Below are positions 27,197 to 37,158 of a DNA stretch of 38,440 nucleotides, piece by piece. This DNA comes from Stramenopiles sp. TOSAG23-2 (lineage: Eukaryota; Sar). The notes beneath the pieces are model-generated. The model was not told the DNA's origin. It worked only from the letters and a program-made list of their open reading frames with translations, and did no database searches. Numbering within the stretch: the first letter of the stretch is position 1; the number at the start of each line of letters is the position of its first letter. The position numbers were made by a program, and so were the translations under genes. Where the stretch lies: NCBI GenBank assembly GCA_900128395.1, contig LT649317.1, forward strand, positions 1 to 38,440. The letters run 5' to 3'.

Positions 27197-30100
27197 ATGT
27201 CAGATTCTAATAATAATAACAAGAAAAGTATTTCAATAGGAAAGAAGAAAGTCAATCCACTGCATAAATTGAAAACAGTCCGGGAGGAGGAAGAGGCGGA
27301 TACAATACAAGACCAGGTAAAAAATGATGCTTTTTTTAATAGTCTAGTAAATGAAATCCATGGAAACAATGTATATATTGCCGTCAACGCGGTATTAGAA
27401 GGCGAGATGAAAAATGAAAAAATACGTTTTATACAATCTTTAGGTCTTCCTGTAAGTGTTAAAATTTCTCCCGGAGTTGAATTGGATGAAAAATTTTGCC
27501 TTTCTACTAAAATGGCCCAATTTGATAAAGAGAAAATAAAATCATTGCAAGCAATTGGGGAAAATAATTTTGAAACAATGAAAGAAGAGGCAGTCAAACA
27601 AGCTAAAGCAAGTCCAGATCATTTTGTTCATGCTTCCATCATAGCACAGACGCTTCTATTGGAAAAACAATTTCCTTCAAAAGATAAGCTTGCTGCTGCA
27701 AAGGCTATTGGAAATTGGCATGTAGAACAGTTTGTAAAAACAATGGTTGGTTCTGATGTACAAGAAAAAGATATGGAAAAATATCGAAATGTTGTTCTTG
27801 AAGGTATTAGCGAAATGTTTCATTCTGGGGACAGTCTTAATTCATCGGGACAAGGTAATAATAATAATAGCAACAATACCAGCAACAATTTGAAGAACTC
27901 GTCGCTATCATCAACATCTCCACTTCCAGTAATATCATCTTCCTCTGCATTGCTAGATGATATATTAGAAATTAAATCAATACCAAAAAAATCTGCAAGT
28001 AATTCTATCTATGATCAAGTTTCTGGTGCGGCAATACTTATCCAATCAGTTTTCAAAGGTTATAAAGTTCGTAAAAGTATATCAAATTATCAATATAGAA
28101 AATCCAGTTTAATGTTACAAAAATGGTATAGACATACAAGATCTGGGCATGACGAAAGGGTATCGTTTCTTAAAACACGACGTGCTATTATCAAATTGCA
28201 AGCTTTGTTACGTGGGCGTAAAGTGCGTAAAGAAATAGAAATTAAAAATGATTTATTGTTGAATGAACAAATGATAGAATTATTTAATCATTTTCATAAT
28301 GCTGCTACACGAATTCAAGCTGTTATACGCGGTATAGTCATCCGCAAACGATTGCGTAAAGTGTTCGTTGCACAGCAACAAGTTAAAGCTGCGTTGTTAT
28401 ATCAAGCAAAACTACTTGGAGGCATAGTTCAATTTCAAGCTCGAGTTCGAGGATATTTGATGCGCGAATATAATAGAAAGTATAATGGCGAGATAAATCG
28501 TATGATGAAACTTCGTGTGGAATTAGAAGAAGAAGATGAAATTCTACAAGGTTTACACCGTTCTTTGGCATATTGGCATGAAGAGTCGGACCATGTAAAT
28601 GATATTGTAATCGATTTCATAACAAATAATCATTACACAAGAGCAGCAATTAAAATACAGCAACTATACCGAGATGTCAAATTACGAATTTATGCTGCGG
28701 GTATGATACAAAGTGTATGGAAAGGGTATGTAACTAGAAAACATCTTGCTTTTTGGAATGCGTATGCAACGACAATACAAAAGGTTGTAAGAGGAAGGCT
28801 GGGCAAATTGCGTTTTAAGCGTACCTTAGTATCTATGAAATTAAAAAAACGTGGAATGGCATTTCAATACTATGCAAAAAATGAAAAACAAGTTGTTATT
28901 GTACAAAACATTTATAGAAGATGGTCATGTATGAGAAATAACAAATTACTTTTGCTTATTGTTAAGGTTCAACGAACATTTCGTCGCTATCAATTTCAAA
29001 GGCAAGTTAAAACATTTATTAAAAAAGTTAGATTTGTTAAACATTTCTTAGGAATGTGTCTCATTCGAAGGAGATATCTTTCCTACAGACGCAAGATTAA
29101 AAGACGTCGTCAAGCTACAATAGTGTCATCACTGGCTCGTAAAATGTTTCAAAGAAAAAAATATTTAAACAAGCGGCAAAAAGTAATCTTAATGCAAACA
29201 TATTCAAGAAGAAAGCTGAGTTACAATCGTATAAAAAAAATGCATCGAGCGGCTACATATTTAAGTAGTTTATGGCGCTGCCATGTTATAATGGAACATT
29301 TTCAGCATCAAAAAAAAAATGCAGCTACTATCCAAAAGCAAATAAGAGGTTTTATAACGCGCATTCGCCTTTACAACAGTAAGGATTCAAAAAAAACGCA
29401 TGTTGTACAGCTTTTATATCGTCGCTTGGAAGAGGAGAAACAGCGTCCGCTGCAAGTACGAATAGATTCGGCAACAATGTTACAGTCGCATTTTCGCATG
29501 TATTTCCAACGAAATGTTTACAACTCCAAAAGAAGAAAATATATTATTATACAATCATTGGCGCGTCGTTTCCATACCTATTGCAAGATATTGCGAACAA
29601 ATCCTATTACAAAAAAAAGATATTTGTTTGATGGTACTTTTCCTGGAACGATACTCCGGAAAGGAAATGGTTCTATGACATTTGATATTTACCTTTTTGA
29701 TGGAACCTTGCTAAAAAACGTACCTCACAGGCGTATCTTGCCACTAACGCATGATAATGCTAAATTTAACGCAATAAGATTTTCTGTGGGTGATCACGTT
29801 GATGCATCGATGGAAAACGGTTTAGATAGATATCCGGGAACGATTACTAAAGCTTATCCGGGATCTGCTCATTATGACGTATTGTTTGAAGGTGATACAG
29901 TTTCAAAACAATACATACCAATAGAAAATATTTTTGCATCTTATGGACATGATGAAACTGCTGCGGAAGTCGAACACCTTCATTATAGCGTTCACGAAAG
30001 TGTTGAAACGACAAATGATCATTGGAAAACGGTTTCTCTAGCATACATTATAAATCCAAATCATAATGATGGTATAAAAAAACAAGCCAATGCTAAAGCA

Positions 30101-33100
30101 AGTAATCATCATAGAAAACATCGTCGACATCATGAAAAACACCAACATCATGATGAACAAAAACATCTTAAAAATAATAAACAAACGAAAAAAAATAGCA
30201 ACAACATCGTGAACACTACGAGAAAAGAACAAAAGTTTTATTCAATAAAAATGATAGGTTCCAAAGGAACTAGGGATAATGTTCCATATTATTCGCTTCG
30301 AAAGAGACACAAAGACTTCCAAGCTGGAATGTATGTTGAAGCATCATATAATAGTAATGCAATAAAAAATGGCAAAATAAATGAAGTTTACAAGCGTGGA
30401 CAAATTCTTTCTGTTGATAAAAAAACATCAACTTGCGAAGTTTTATTTAGGAAATTAAGTACAACCCCACGAACTGTGCCTTTTTCAAAAATTAGAACAT
30501 TAAGAGGTAAAGTTTACAAGAATGGTTTAAAAGTTAGAATCATTGACAAAGGGCAGAAAAGTCATCAGTCATCTTTTTTAGTGAATAAACTACATCGAAA
30601 TAATTTCTTGCCAACCCGAGGAGCAATAATTAAAAAAAGGGGTGAGCATTGTCAATTCTACAATGTTTCCTTTACAAACGGTAAACGTGAAAATACAACT
30701 GTCCACTTTTCATTAATTGTTCCAGTGCAAACACAACGGCAACAAATATTTGATATTGTGAGAGTAAATATGAGTGCAAATGGCTCTTTTACTCATAAAG
30801 AACTTTTGAACAAATATATTTGTGGTATTACGAAAAATAATGCAAAATTAGCACGGTTCCAAGCCCATGTACGAAGAAGGCGACAACGAAAAAAATACCA
30901 ATCTTTTTTAAACAAAGTAATTCTTTTACAAGCTACGGCAAGACGTAAAATTGTTGAAATAGAAGAGACAATAGTAAATAGAAAGGTAACCCAAATTCAA
31001 AAGCTTGTGCGAGCTCGGAATCAGCAAAAGGAGTATAAAAAAGTTCAAAAATTGGCAATGAAAATACAGTCTATAGTTCGATTATTTATAGCAAAAAAAC
31101 AATTTGTTCAAACACGGAACAAAGTGCGGAAAATTCAAGCCCACATGCGCGGAGTGGGGGGAAGAAATAATTTGATGAAAACCTTAGAAGTAAACGAGGG
31201 TCTTCCATGCATCATCGATTCGCAAATTAGTGACAATAATGAATATAATATTGAGTTAGAGGATGGAACATATATAACAAATGTGAAAGAAACATGTCTA
31301 ACTAAGCGTCCTAGGTACAACGAGGAGTGGTTAAAGGTTGGAACAAAGGTAGATGCAACTACTGATAACTGGGATAGTCATTTTGCTGCAATTATTGCAT
31401 CGGTTACTTGGGATTGGAAATACAACGTAGTATTTTGTGATCAAATTGCAAATAGTAAAAATATGGTGTTGTTGCAAAAAGATTCTGTACGAAAATTGGA
31501 TGATGGCGACGTAGACCTCCCACCTTATAAATGGAATACTGAGCTTGAAATGACAGATGATCGTTGGAAAAGCGTTTTCAGGGTTCGGGTGACTAAGAGT
31601 TTAAAAGGACAATGCTATAATGTTATCCGCCTGGATGGGGAACAGAAGGTAAAGTCGATAAATAATGTGAAACAGTGTTTCTTAAGAAAGCCATTTGTAC
31701 CTTCTGAGTTGCAACCAAATTCTGAAATTGAATATTACACGCCATTAAATAAAAAGAGGAAATACTCAATAGGAATTATTAAATCGATCAATAAGCGGTT
31801 TAAAACTTTCACCATTGTTGATCAACTTGACAAAAACTCTGAAAAGTGCATATCTTGGTCAAAAGTAAGACCAGTTCCAGTTAAAATATTTAAGTTGAAT
31901 ACAAACGTTACTATTCTTTCATCCCAAAAACAAGGAAAGATTTATTCAAGGAACAAATACTTGCAATACACAGTACAACTGCCGAATGGAAAATTTGTAT
32001 ATCGATTAACCGGCTATGAGATCTCTGAAGTTAAACCATTTCAAATTAATGAGAAATTGATGTATTTGCCGATGGAAGATCCATATAGACAAGGAAAAGC
32101 AAAAATGTCCATTGTTGAAATGGCAAGTCATCGTAAAAAAGGCAAAGAAAAGACAGCTGACATTGCAAAAAAAGCTGCAATGATACAATCCCTATTCCGT
32201 TCATTTAAGTGCAGGGTGCCGTATTTGAAAAAGTTGAAATTAATCATTTCAGTTCAAACCCAATTTAGACGGTTTGATGCTGAACGACAATATTATATAG
32301 CTCGCGGTTTAGTTTTTATGATACAAGCTAACTATCGCATGCTTGGTCCTCGAAAACAGTATAAAAAAATGCGTAACGCTGCTATTTGTATTCAATCTTT
32401 TATGCGTGGGAGATACATTCGGGAACAAGCTCGTATAATGGGTGTTTTGGCTTCAAAAATACAAAGACGATACAGAAAGCATTTAAAAAACCCTGGTAAA
32501 GAAGAGCTTGTAAAATCAAAACAAGCTTCATCAGTACGTTCGAACGTAAAATATCAATACAATAAACAGCGTATTAATATTCATCAATATAACGAGAAGG
32601 AACATATTGAAGCTGCTGTAACCATCCAAAAGTATATTAGAAGATTTCTTTGTGAAAATCTTTTTAAATTACGAAGGCAAAGCCATGAAGCGGCAATAAT
32701 AGTACAGCGGCGGGTGCGTGGATCATTGAGCAGAAAAGCGTTGTGGAAAGAGATTCCCCATACTCAAGATCATGAATACGATGGATATCTTCCAGGTACC
32801 ATCATTGGTTCAAATAAAGATGGTACTTTTAAAGTCGAATTTGATTTCGGTCAAATTTGCAACTCCATTAATCCATTTTCAATTAAAGAGGAAACAGTTA
32901 AGCATTTTCAAGAAGGTGATCGTTGTGAGGCGACGGAGGATGCATGGCAAAGTTATCTTACTAGTACTATTACAAATGTTTACCGTGGCAGTACATATGA
33001 AGGAGAGGAAACGTTTTACGATGTATTGTACGATGATGGTACAACTGGAACATCTATTCCAGAAACATATTTACGGCATGTGCCGAAGTTTCATCATAAA

Positions 33101-34921
33101 TTGAAACTAGGTGAATTTGTAGAAGTTACAAAAAGGCATTGGGAAGATCGCCAAGTTGGATATATATTAGATATAAATATACACAAGAAGTTGCCCAGAA
33201 CGTATCGTGTGAAGTTGAAAAACAAGGATGTAGATAATCGTATCTTAGATAATGTGGAGGAATATCAAATATGCCCATATTCTGATTTTGAAGATGGTTG
33301 CAGAGTTGAAGCAACTAGGCGTGAGTGGAATTATGCCTATTTTGAAGGAACAATTGTCAATATTGATCGTCATTTTGGAACATTTGGTATAAGTTTTGAT
33401 GATGGAGAATATTTCGAAAATACAGAATTGGTAGATGTACGGCGAAGACATTTCCATTTGTATAATGTTGGACATAATGTGTTGGTTAAATTTGACACTC
33501 GTTCAGAACCATTTTTAGGAATTATTAAATCTGTTACGAAGAGTAAATCTTATTATCATATAGAATTTAGTGAAACTGACAATGATGACAAATGTGTTGA
33601 AAAGATTCATGTCTCGGCCATTTTACATCGCGTAAGAAAGGATTGGAATAAATATGATCGTGTAGTAGCAAAACTTCCAGGTGCAGAATTAAGTTTTATG
33701 GATCAAGTAAGAATACATAAACAAAGTAAAGAACAAAAGGCTAAAAAAATGTATGCTATACTCTTAATCCAACGATGCGTAATGAGGTGGAAAGCTAGAC
33801 GTAAACGCAGAGTATTAGCTGAAAAGAAACGCGTTGAGCAAGAGAAATTACATTTGGAAACTGCTTCCATGTCTAAAATAAGTCTTCATGGCCTTGTAGA
33901 TGAAGATGGGGCAAGAACTACCAAGAATGCAGACATTTTCCATAAGAAGATTGAATCATATATTGAACAACGTGTAGAGAAAAATCTGGAAAGGCATTTA
34001 TCATCTTTGTCTCCCAATGATCGCGGTCAGTTTATAGAAAATGAAGAGGAATTGCACCATGAAGATGACTTTAGCAGAAAACTTGATTTCCAAATTAGGA
34101 AAAAGATTAAACAGCACATTGACAAGCGTCTTCTGTCCCCATCATCATCATCATCAAACAACATGATAAGTAATTATTCAAGACAAAATGAGATGAATAA
34201 TCATATACCTAATCTATTACATATTAATGATTTTGAAAAAGCTAATAGTGACAATGTTGACAGTTTATCAACAGTAACAACAACCACTGTTAATAATAAC
34301 ATGAACAATAACAATGGCCTTTTTCTAAGCTTTTCAATGGGAGATTCTGTGTTGGCAACACATTACGATTGGGATGAAAAGTATTATCCTGGAAATATTG
34401 CTGGTATAAACTCCGATGGAACATATTCTGTTCAATTTCTAGATGGAGATTATTCTTCTCAAGTTTTATTGAAACATATAAAAAGAGATGCAGGTTATCC
34501 TAATCACCGACAATTAAATATGCGCCAAAAAGCAAATAATAATACTATTGATAATGTAAGAAATCACCCACGGATGCAAAATATTTTAGAACATGAATTT
34601 AAGTATTTACCAGGTCATCCGGTATTGGCAACAAATTCTGATTGGGATAGCACGTATTTTCCTGGAAGGGTTGAAACAGTAAACGACGATGGTACATATG
34701 TAATTCATTTTTATGATGGACATGTTTCCAAGAATATCCATTTGAATCATATAAAAGATATACCATTTAAAAAAGACGATCGAGTCTTGGGAAAACAGAA
34801 TCATTGGGTCAAAATGCATCCTGGAACAATAGAACGTTTAAATAGTGATGGTACATACATTATTTTATTTGATGATGGAGATTCAAAAGATATCTTGTTG
34901 AAAAATATCGTGAAAATGTAA
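27197..34921 (+). CDS. Giant protein of alternating IQ-motif and Tudor-like blocks
   Basis: A 2574-residue unbroken frame. A unique N-terminal region (about 1-210, helical, family unknown) and a Ser/Asn linker lead into IQ block 1 (about 275-800, some 16 IQ-like motifs such as TRIQAVIRGIVIRKR and TTIQKVVRGRLGKLR). Tudor-like block A follows (about 810-1175), then IQ block 2 (about 1215-1325), Tudor-like block B (about 1333-1615), IQ block 3 (about 1650-1845), Tudor-like block C (about 1855-2150), one IQ (about 2187-2205), a charged helical stretch, and Tudor-like block D (about 2375-2574). The last three modules are the clearest, each with W-x-x-x-Y/H-PG-I...DGTY-I-F-DGD. I count about 29 IQ-like and 17 Tudor-like units by eye, many degenerate. 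IQ motifs bind calmodulin or EF-hand light chains. The Tudor-like units may bind modified or acidic peptides. There is no motor or kinase domain. Likely a cytoskeletal or basal-body scaffold; this role is inferred. Confidence 0.9.
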   Translation: MSDSNNNNKKSISIGKKKVNPLHKLKTVREEEEADTIQDQVKNDAFFNSLVNEIHGNNVYIAVNAVLEGEMKNEKIRFIQSLGLPVSVKISPGVELDEKFCLSTKMAQFDKEKIKSLQAIGENNFETMKEEAVKQAKASPDHFVHASIIAQTLLLEKQFPSKDKLAAAKAIGNWHVEQFVKTMVGSDVQEKDMEKYRNVVLEGISEMFHSGDSLNSSGQGNNNNSNNTSNNLKNSSLSSTSPLPVISSSSALLDDILEIKSIPKKSASNSIYDQVSGAAILIQSVFKGYKVRKSISNYQYRKSSLMLQKWYRHTRSGHDERVSFLKTRRAIIKLQALLRGRKVRKEIEIKNDLLLNEQMIELFNHFHNAATRIQAVIRGIVIRKRLRKVFVAQQQVKAALLYQAKLLGGIVQFQARVRGYLMREYNRKYNGEINRMMKLRVELEEEDEILQGLHRSLAYWHEESDHVNDIVIDFITNNHYTRAAIKIQQLYRDVKLRIYAAGMIQSVWKGYVTRKHLAFWNAYATTIQKVVRGRLGKLRFKRTLVSMKLKKRGMAFQYYAKNEKQVVIVQNIYRRWSCMRNNKLLLLIVKVQRTFRRYQFQRQVKTFIKKVRFVKHFLGMCLIRRRYLSYRRKIKRRRQATIVSSLARKMFQRKKYLNKRQKVILMQTYSRRKLSYNRIKKMHRAATYLSSLWRCHVIMEHFQHQKKNAATIQKQIRGFITRIRLYNSKDSKKTHVVQLLYRRLEEEKQRPLQVRIDSATMLQSHFRMYFQRNVYNSKRRKYIIIQSLARRFHTYCKILRTNPITKKRYLFDGTFPGTILRKGNGSMTFDIYLFDGTLLKNVPHRRILPLTHDNAKFNAIRFSVGDHVDASMENGLDRYPGTITKAYPGSAHYDVLFEGDTVSKQYIPIENIFASYGHDETAAEVEHLHYSVHESVETTNDHWKTVSLAYIINPNHNDGIKKQANAKASNHHRKHRRHHEKHQHHDEQKHLKNNKQTKKNSNNIVNTTRKEQKFYSIKMIGSKGTRDNVPYYSLRKRHKDFQAGMYVEASYNSNAIKNGKINEVYKRGQILSVDKKTSTCEVLFRKLSTTPRTVPFSKIRTLRGKVYKNGLKVRIIDKGQKSHQSSFLVNKLHRNNFLPTRGAIIKKRGEHCQFYNVSFTNGKRENTTVHFSLIVPVQTQRQQIFDIVRVNMSANGSFTHKELLNKYICGITKNNAKLARFQAHVRRRRQRKKYQSFLNKVILLQATARRKIVEIEETIVNRKVTQIQKLVRARNQQKEYKKVQKLAMKIQSIVRLFIAKKQFVQTRNKVRKIQAHMRGVGGRNNLMKTLEVNEGLPCIIDSQISDNNEYNIELEDGTYITNVKETCLTKRPRYNEEWLKVGTKVDATTDNWDSHFAAIIASVTWDWKYNVVFCDQIANSKNMVLLQKDSVRKLDDGDVDLPPYKWNTELEMTDDRWKSVFRVRVTKSLKGQCYNVIRLDGEQKVKSINNVKQCFLRKPFVPSELQPNSEIEYYTPLNKKRKYSIGIIKSINKRFKTFTIVDQLDKNSEKCISWSKVRPVPVKIFKLNTNVTILSSQKQGKIYSRNKYLQYTVQLPNGKFVYRLTGYEISEVKPFQINEKLMYLPMEDPYRQGKAKMSIVEMASHRKKGKEKTADIAKKAAMIQSLFRSFKCRVPYLKKLKLIISVQTQFRRFDAERQYYIARGLVFMIQANYRMLGPRKQYKKMRNAAICIQSFMRGRYIREQARIMGVLASKIQRRYRKHLKNPGKEELVKSKQASSVRSNVKYQYNKQRINIHQYNEKEHIEAAVTIQKYIRRFLCENLFKLRRQSHEAAIIVQRRVRGSLSRKALWKEIPHTQDHEYDGYLPGTIIGSNKDGTFKVEFDFGQICNSINPFSIKEETVKHFQEGDRCEATEDAWQSYLTSTITNVYRGSTYEGEETFYDVLYDDGTTGTSIPETYLRHVPKFHHKLKLGEFVEVTKRHWEDRQVGYILDINIHKKLPRTYRVKLKNKDVDNRILDNVEEYQICPYSDFEDGCRVEATRREWNYAYFEGTIVNIDRHFGTFGISFDDGEYFENTELVDVRRRHFHLYNVGHNVLVKFDTRSEPFLGIIKSVTKSKSYYHIEFSETDNDDKCVEKIHVSAILHRVRKDWNKYDRVVAKLPGAELSFMDQVRIHKQSKEQKAKKMYAILLIQRCVMRWKARRKRRVLAEKKRVEQEKLHLETASMSKISLHGLVDEDGARTTKNADIFHKKIESYIEQRVEKNLERHLSSLSPNDRGQFIENEEELHHEDDFSRKLDFQIRKKIKQHIDKRLLSPSSSSSNNMISNYSRQNEMNNHIPNLLHINDFEKANSDNVDSLSTVTTTTVNNNMNNNNGLFLSFSMGDSVLATHYDWDEKYYPGNIAGINSDGTYSVQFLDGDYSSQVLLKHIKRDAGYPNHRQLNMRQKANNNTIDNVRNHPRMQNILEHEFKYLPGHPVLATNSDWDSTYFPGRVETVNDDGTYVIHFYDGHVSKNIHLNHIKDIPFKKDDRVLGKQNHWVKMHPGTIERLNSDGTYIILFDDGDSKDILLKNIVKM

Positions 34922-35040
34922 CACAAAAATAAGTTATGCATTAATTAACATATATTTCTCATTTATATCTGAGTCTAAAAAAGTGACTTTTCATATTTTG
35001 TTTGCCTCTCTTTCTTTCTTTGCCTCAAATTTCCATTTTT

Positions 35041-35880
35041 TTATAATTTTTGATCAAGTTTTGTTGACATTCTTGTGTTATTATTATCATCCCATTTTTG
35101 TGTTGCTGCTTCTTTTTGTGCTAGCATTGATGCTTCTTTACTAAACGTACTATTTGATTTTTTACGTATTGCATCAAAATTTCCAGCATGTTCTAATGCT
35201 CTTATTGTAGTCATAGTTGCATACATCGGGTCTCTCCCTTTGACATTATATTTTTTAAATTGTTCAGCTTGATATGTATTGACAGGCACAAATGCATCTG
35301 GTGCGTGTTTACTATTTAAATATATATCTACGACATCTGAAATATCCATCCATGCCGCTTGATACACTTCTGGGCTTACTTGCTCACGCTCATGTTTCGA
35401 CATAGTCCAAAAAGCACTATTTCTATCCATATATTTTCCCGCGAAAATCTTGCGTTTTTCCAATAATCTTTTATTTAAATCTTCCACATCAATATCATTC
35501 AACCATGGATTTTCATCTGCTAAACATACGAAATTCCACATTCTATATGATTTGCCTTGTATTACCCGCGTGGAATTGACTCGAAAAGGCCTTAAAATTG
35601 CATCTTTTGGTACGACTGTATCAAACTCTTCCGATAGTTCTCTCCGTGCTGTTTCCTCAATTGTTTCACCATCATCTTTAGACCCACCAGGTAGTTTCCA
35701 CTCACCTCCATACCTCATTAAACTAACATTATCTGGGTTTTCAGAGCGAACCCAATTTACAATTTCTGATTGTCCCAATAATACTTGCAAATTCGACTTA
35801 AACTCCCAATTGAAATCCTTCAGTTGCAAAGTGCCTTCTTTTGTTAAATTGTAATTTTTATGATTTAAAATTGTTTTATA

Positions 35881-35916
<36 letters not shown>

Positions 35917-36006
35917 TGGATTCAATCTTACTGGTACGACTGTTGCGGCATCAACTACAATTACATTTGAGTTATTATTATTGAACGATGCCATGGGTAT
36001 AAACAC
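35041..36006 (-). CDS. Nudix hydrolase-domain protein
   Basis: A 321-residue frame from ATG 36006; a second Met at codon 5 is an equally good start. After an Asn-rich N-terminus (poly-Asn from an ATT/AAT microsatellite), the Nudix domain spans about 75-225. The Nudix box reads GSKDDGE-x7-RELSEE-F-D (about 106-128). The metal-binding REUxEE core is intact, but the glycine that normally follows EEx is Asp. Upstream RYGGEWKLPGG is the usual strand before the box. The C-terminal part (about 230-321) is helical and polar. It hydrolyses a nucleoside-diphosphate-X or similar bond; the substrate cannot be told. Domain call firm, activity likely. Confidence 0.87.
35878..35916. repeat. (ATT)n microsatellite encoding poly-Asn
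   Basis: About 12 ATT units inside the Nudix gene, read as Asn codons on the minus strand. It is a likely length-variable site in the N-terminal linker, outside the catalytic domain. Confidence 0.9.
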
Positions 36007-37158
36007 TGTGTACTATAAATTAGATAAATGATAATAACGGAAGTATGACTATATATAAATTCTATACAGCGTATTGTATATCTAATTGTAATAAATATAT
36101 TACTGTATCAAATATACACGTATTGATATATCTAAGAAGAATAAGAAGTGGACAAGTGTGACCTTCTAACCTGGAACTTTGAAACTTTGAAATTTTTTTT
36201 GGCACTATACTCTAACTTGCCAGCCCAGCCAGCTGCTTGATGCATCTTGTGCTCTTCTTTGATGTGGTAAATAAAATTGATGAAAAAATATCCTTTAAGT
36301 ACAGTATAACAATACGATTATATTCTATCTATAGTGCTGTGTACCTCCTATATCCTATATCCCACATTCCCGATATGATTATTTTTACATGAAGACGACT
36401 ACTATACTAATACGAAGATGTGCATATACTGGCATACTTTTTTTTTTGATTTTTTATTTTTTCCAAAAAACTTTTAAGCAGCACTTACTTTACTTACAGT
36501 AAAACTTATTAAAAAAATTCTCTTATTAAACTAAAGTATCTTAGAATTAACAAAAATTATATGCTGAAGAAAAGTGAAAATAGTTTTTCCTGCATCATAT
36601 TAGAGAGTCATTTAATATGTGTCCTTTTTATGTTTATGTACAAGGAATAATATAAATAAAATAGGTTATCGAAAAATCTTAAAGAATTTACATCATACGA
36701 CAAAAAAAACGGGATTTTTAACCTTTTGATTAAACATTTTTTTACCACTGGGCCACACTACTCGTCGCACAGTGGTGCCACACCGATGGGAAATTTTAAT
36801 TTAAATAAAAAGTTTCCGTTTTTGTCCTTTTTTTAATATAAAAGATGGATGTTTTTTGTTAATACATATATTATATATAAGATATCTCAAGTCATAAATT
36901 TTGATTTTTAATGTTTATTTTGTTTTTTATTTTTCGGTTTAAATCAATTGACTGTCATTTAATTTTGTGTATATGTTTCATGGTCTGTATCTATTTTATT
37001 ATCTTGTGTTTTTTTTTTACTTTGTTATTATTATGAAATTTACACTTTTTATCTTTATATTTTTTTGTTTTCAGGGTCATCTTCTTTTTTATTTTATTAT
37101 TAATTTGTATACTTTTTTTTTGTTATTGTTCTGTGTGTGTGGAGACACATTTTTTTCA
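36007..37158. other. 1.15-kb spacer and 3' flank of the GST gene
   Basis: Lies between the start of the Nudix gene and the stop of the GST gene, both on the minus strand, so it contains the GST 3' UTR and the Nudix promoter. Mostly AT and homopolymer sequence. Two possible structures stand out: the GC-rich hairpin at 36744-36790 and an A/U-rich hairpin on the minus strand at about 36551-36600 (AUGAUGC...GCAUAU). I found no arrangement with AUGA, apical AA and GA at canonical SECIS spacing. The plus-strand frame at 36967-37176 is a poly(T) artefact. A TAGACGACTA-like motif is at 36392-36401. Confidence 0.5.
36744..36790 (-). other. GC-rich hairpin-forming patch in the GST 3' flank
   Basis: ACCACTG (36744-36750) and CAGTGGT (36770-36776) pair perfectly around a 19-base loop, and GCCACAC occurs twice in the patch. 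It is the only strongly GC-rich segment in more than a kilobase of AT-rich sequence, which suggests a retained structure. It could be an RNA element in the GST 3' UTR, a relic of an insertion, or a DNA-level site. It does not fit the canonical SECIS pattern. Confidence 0.45.

Noticed and set aside
36551-36600. Hairpin AUGAUGC...GCAUAU as a SECIS
   Set aside because: Lacks the 3' GA partner and the apical AA; the helix is weak and A/U-only in large part.
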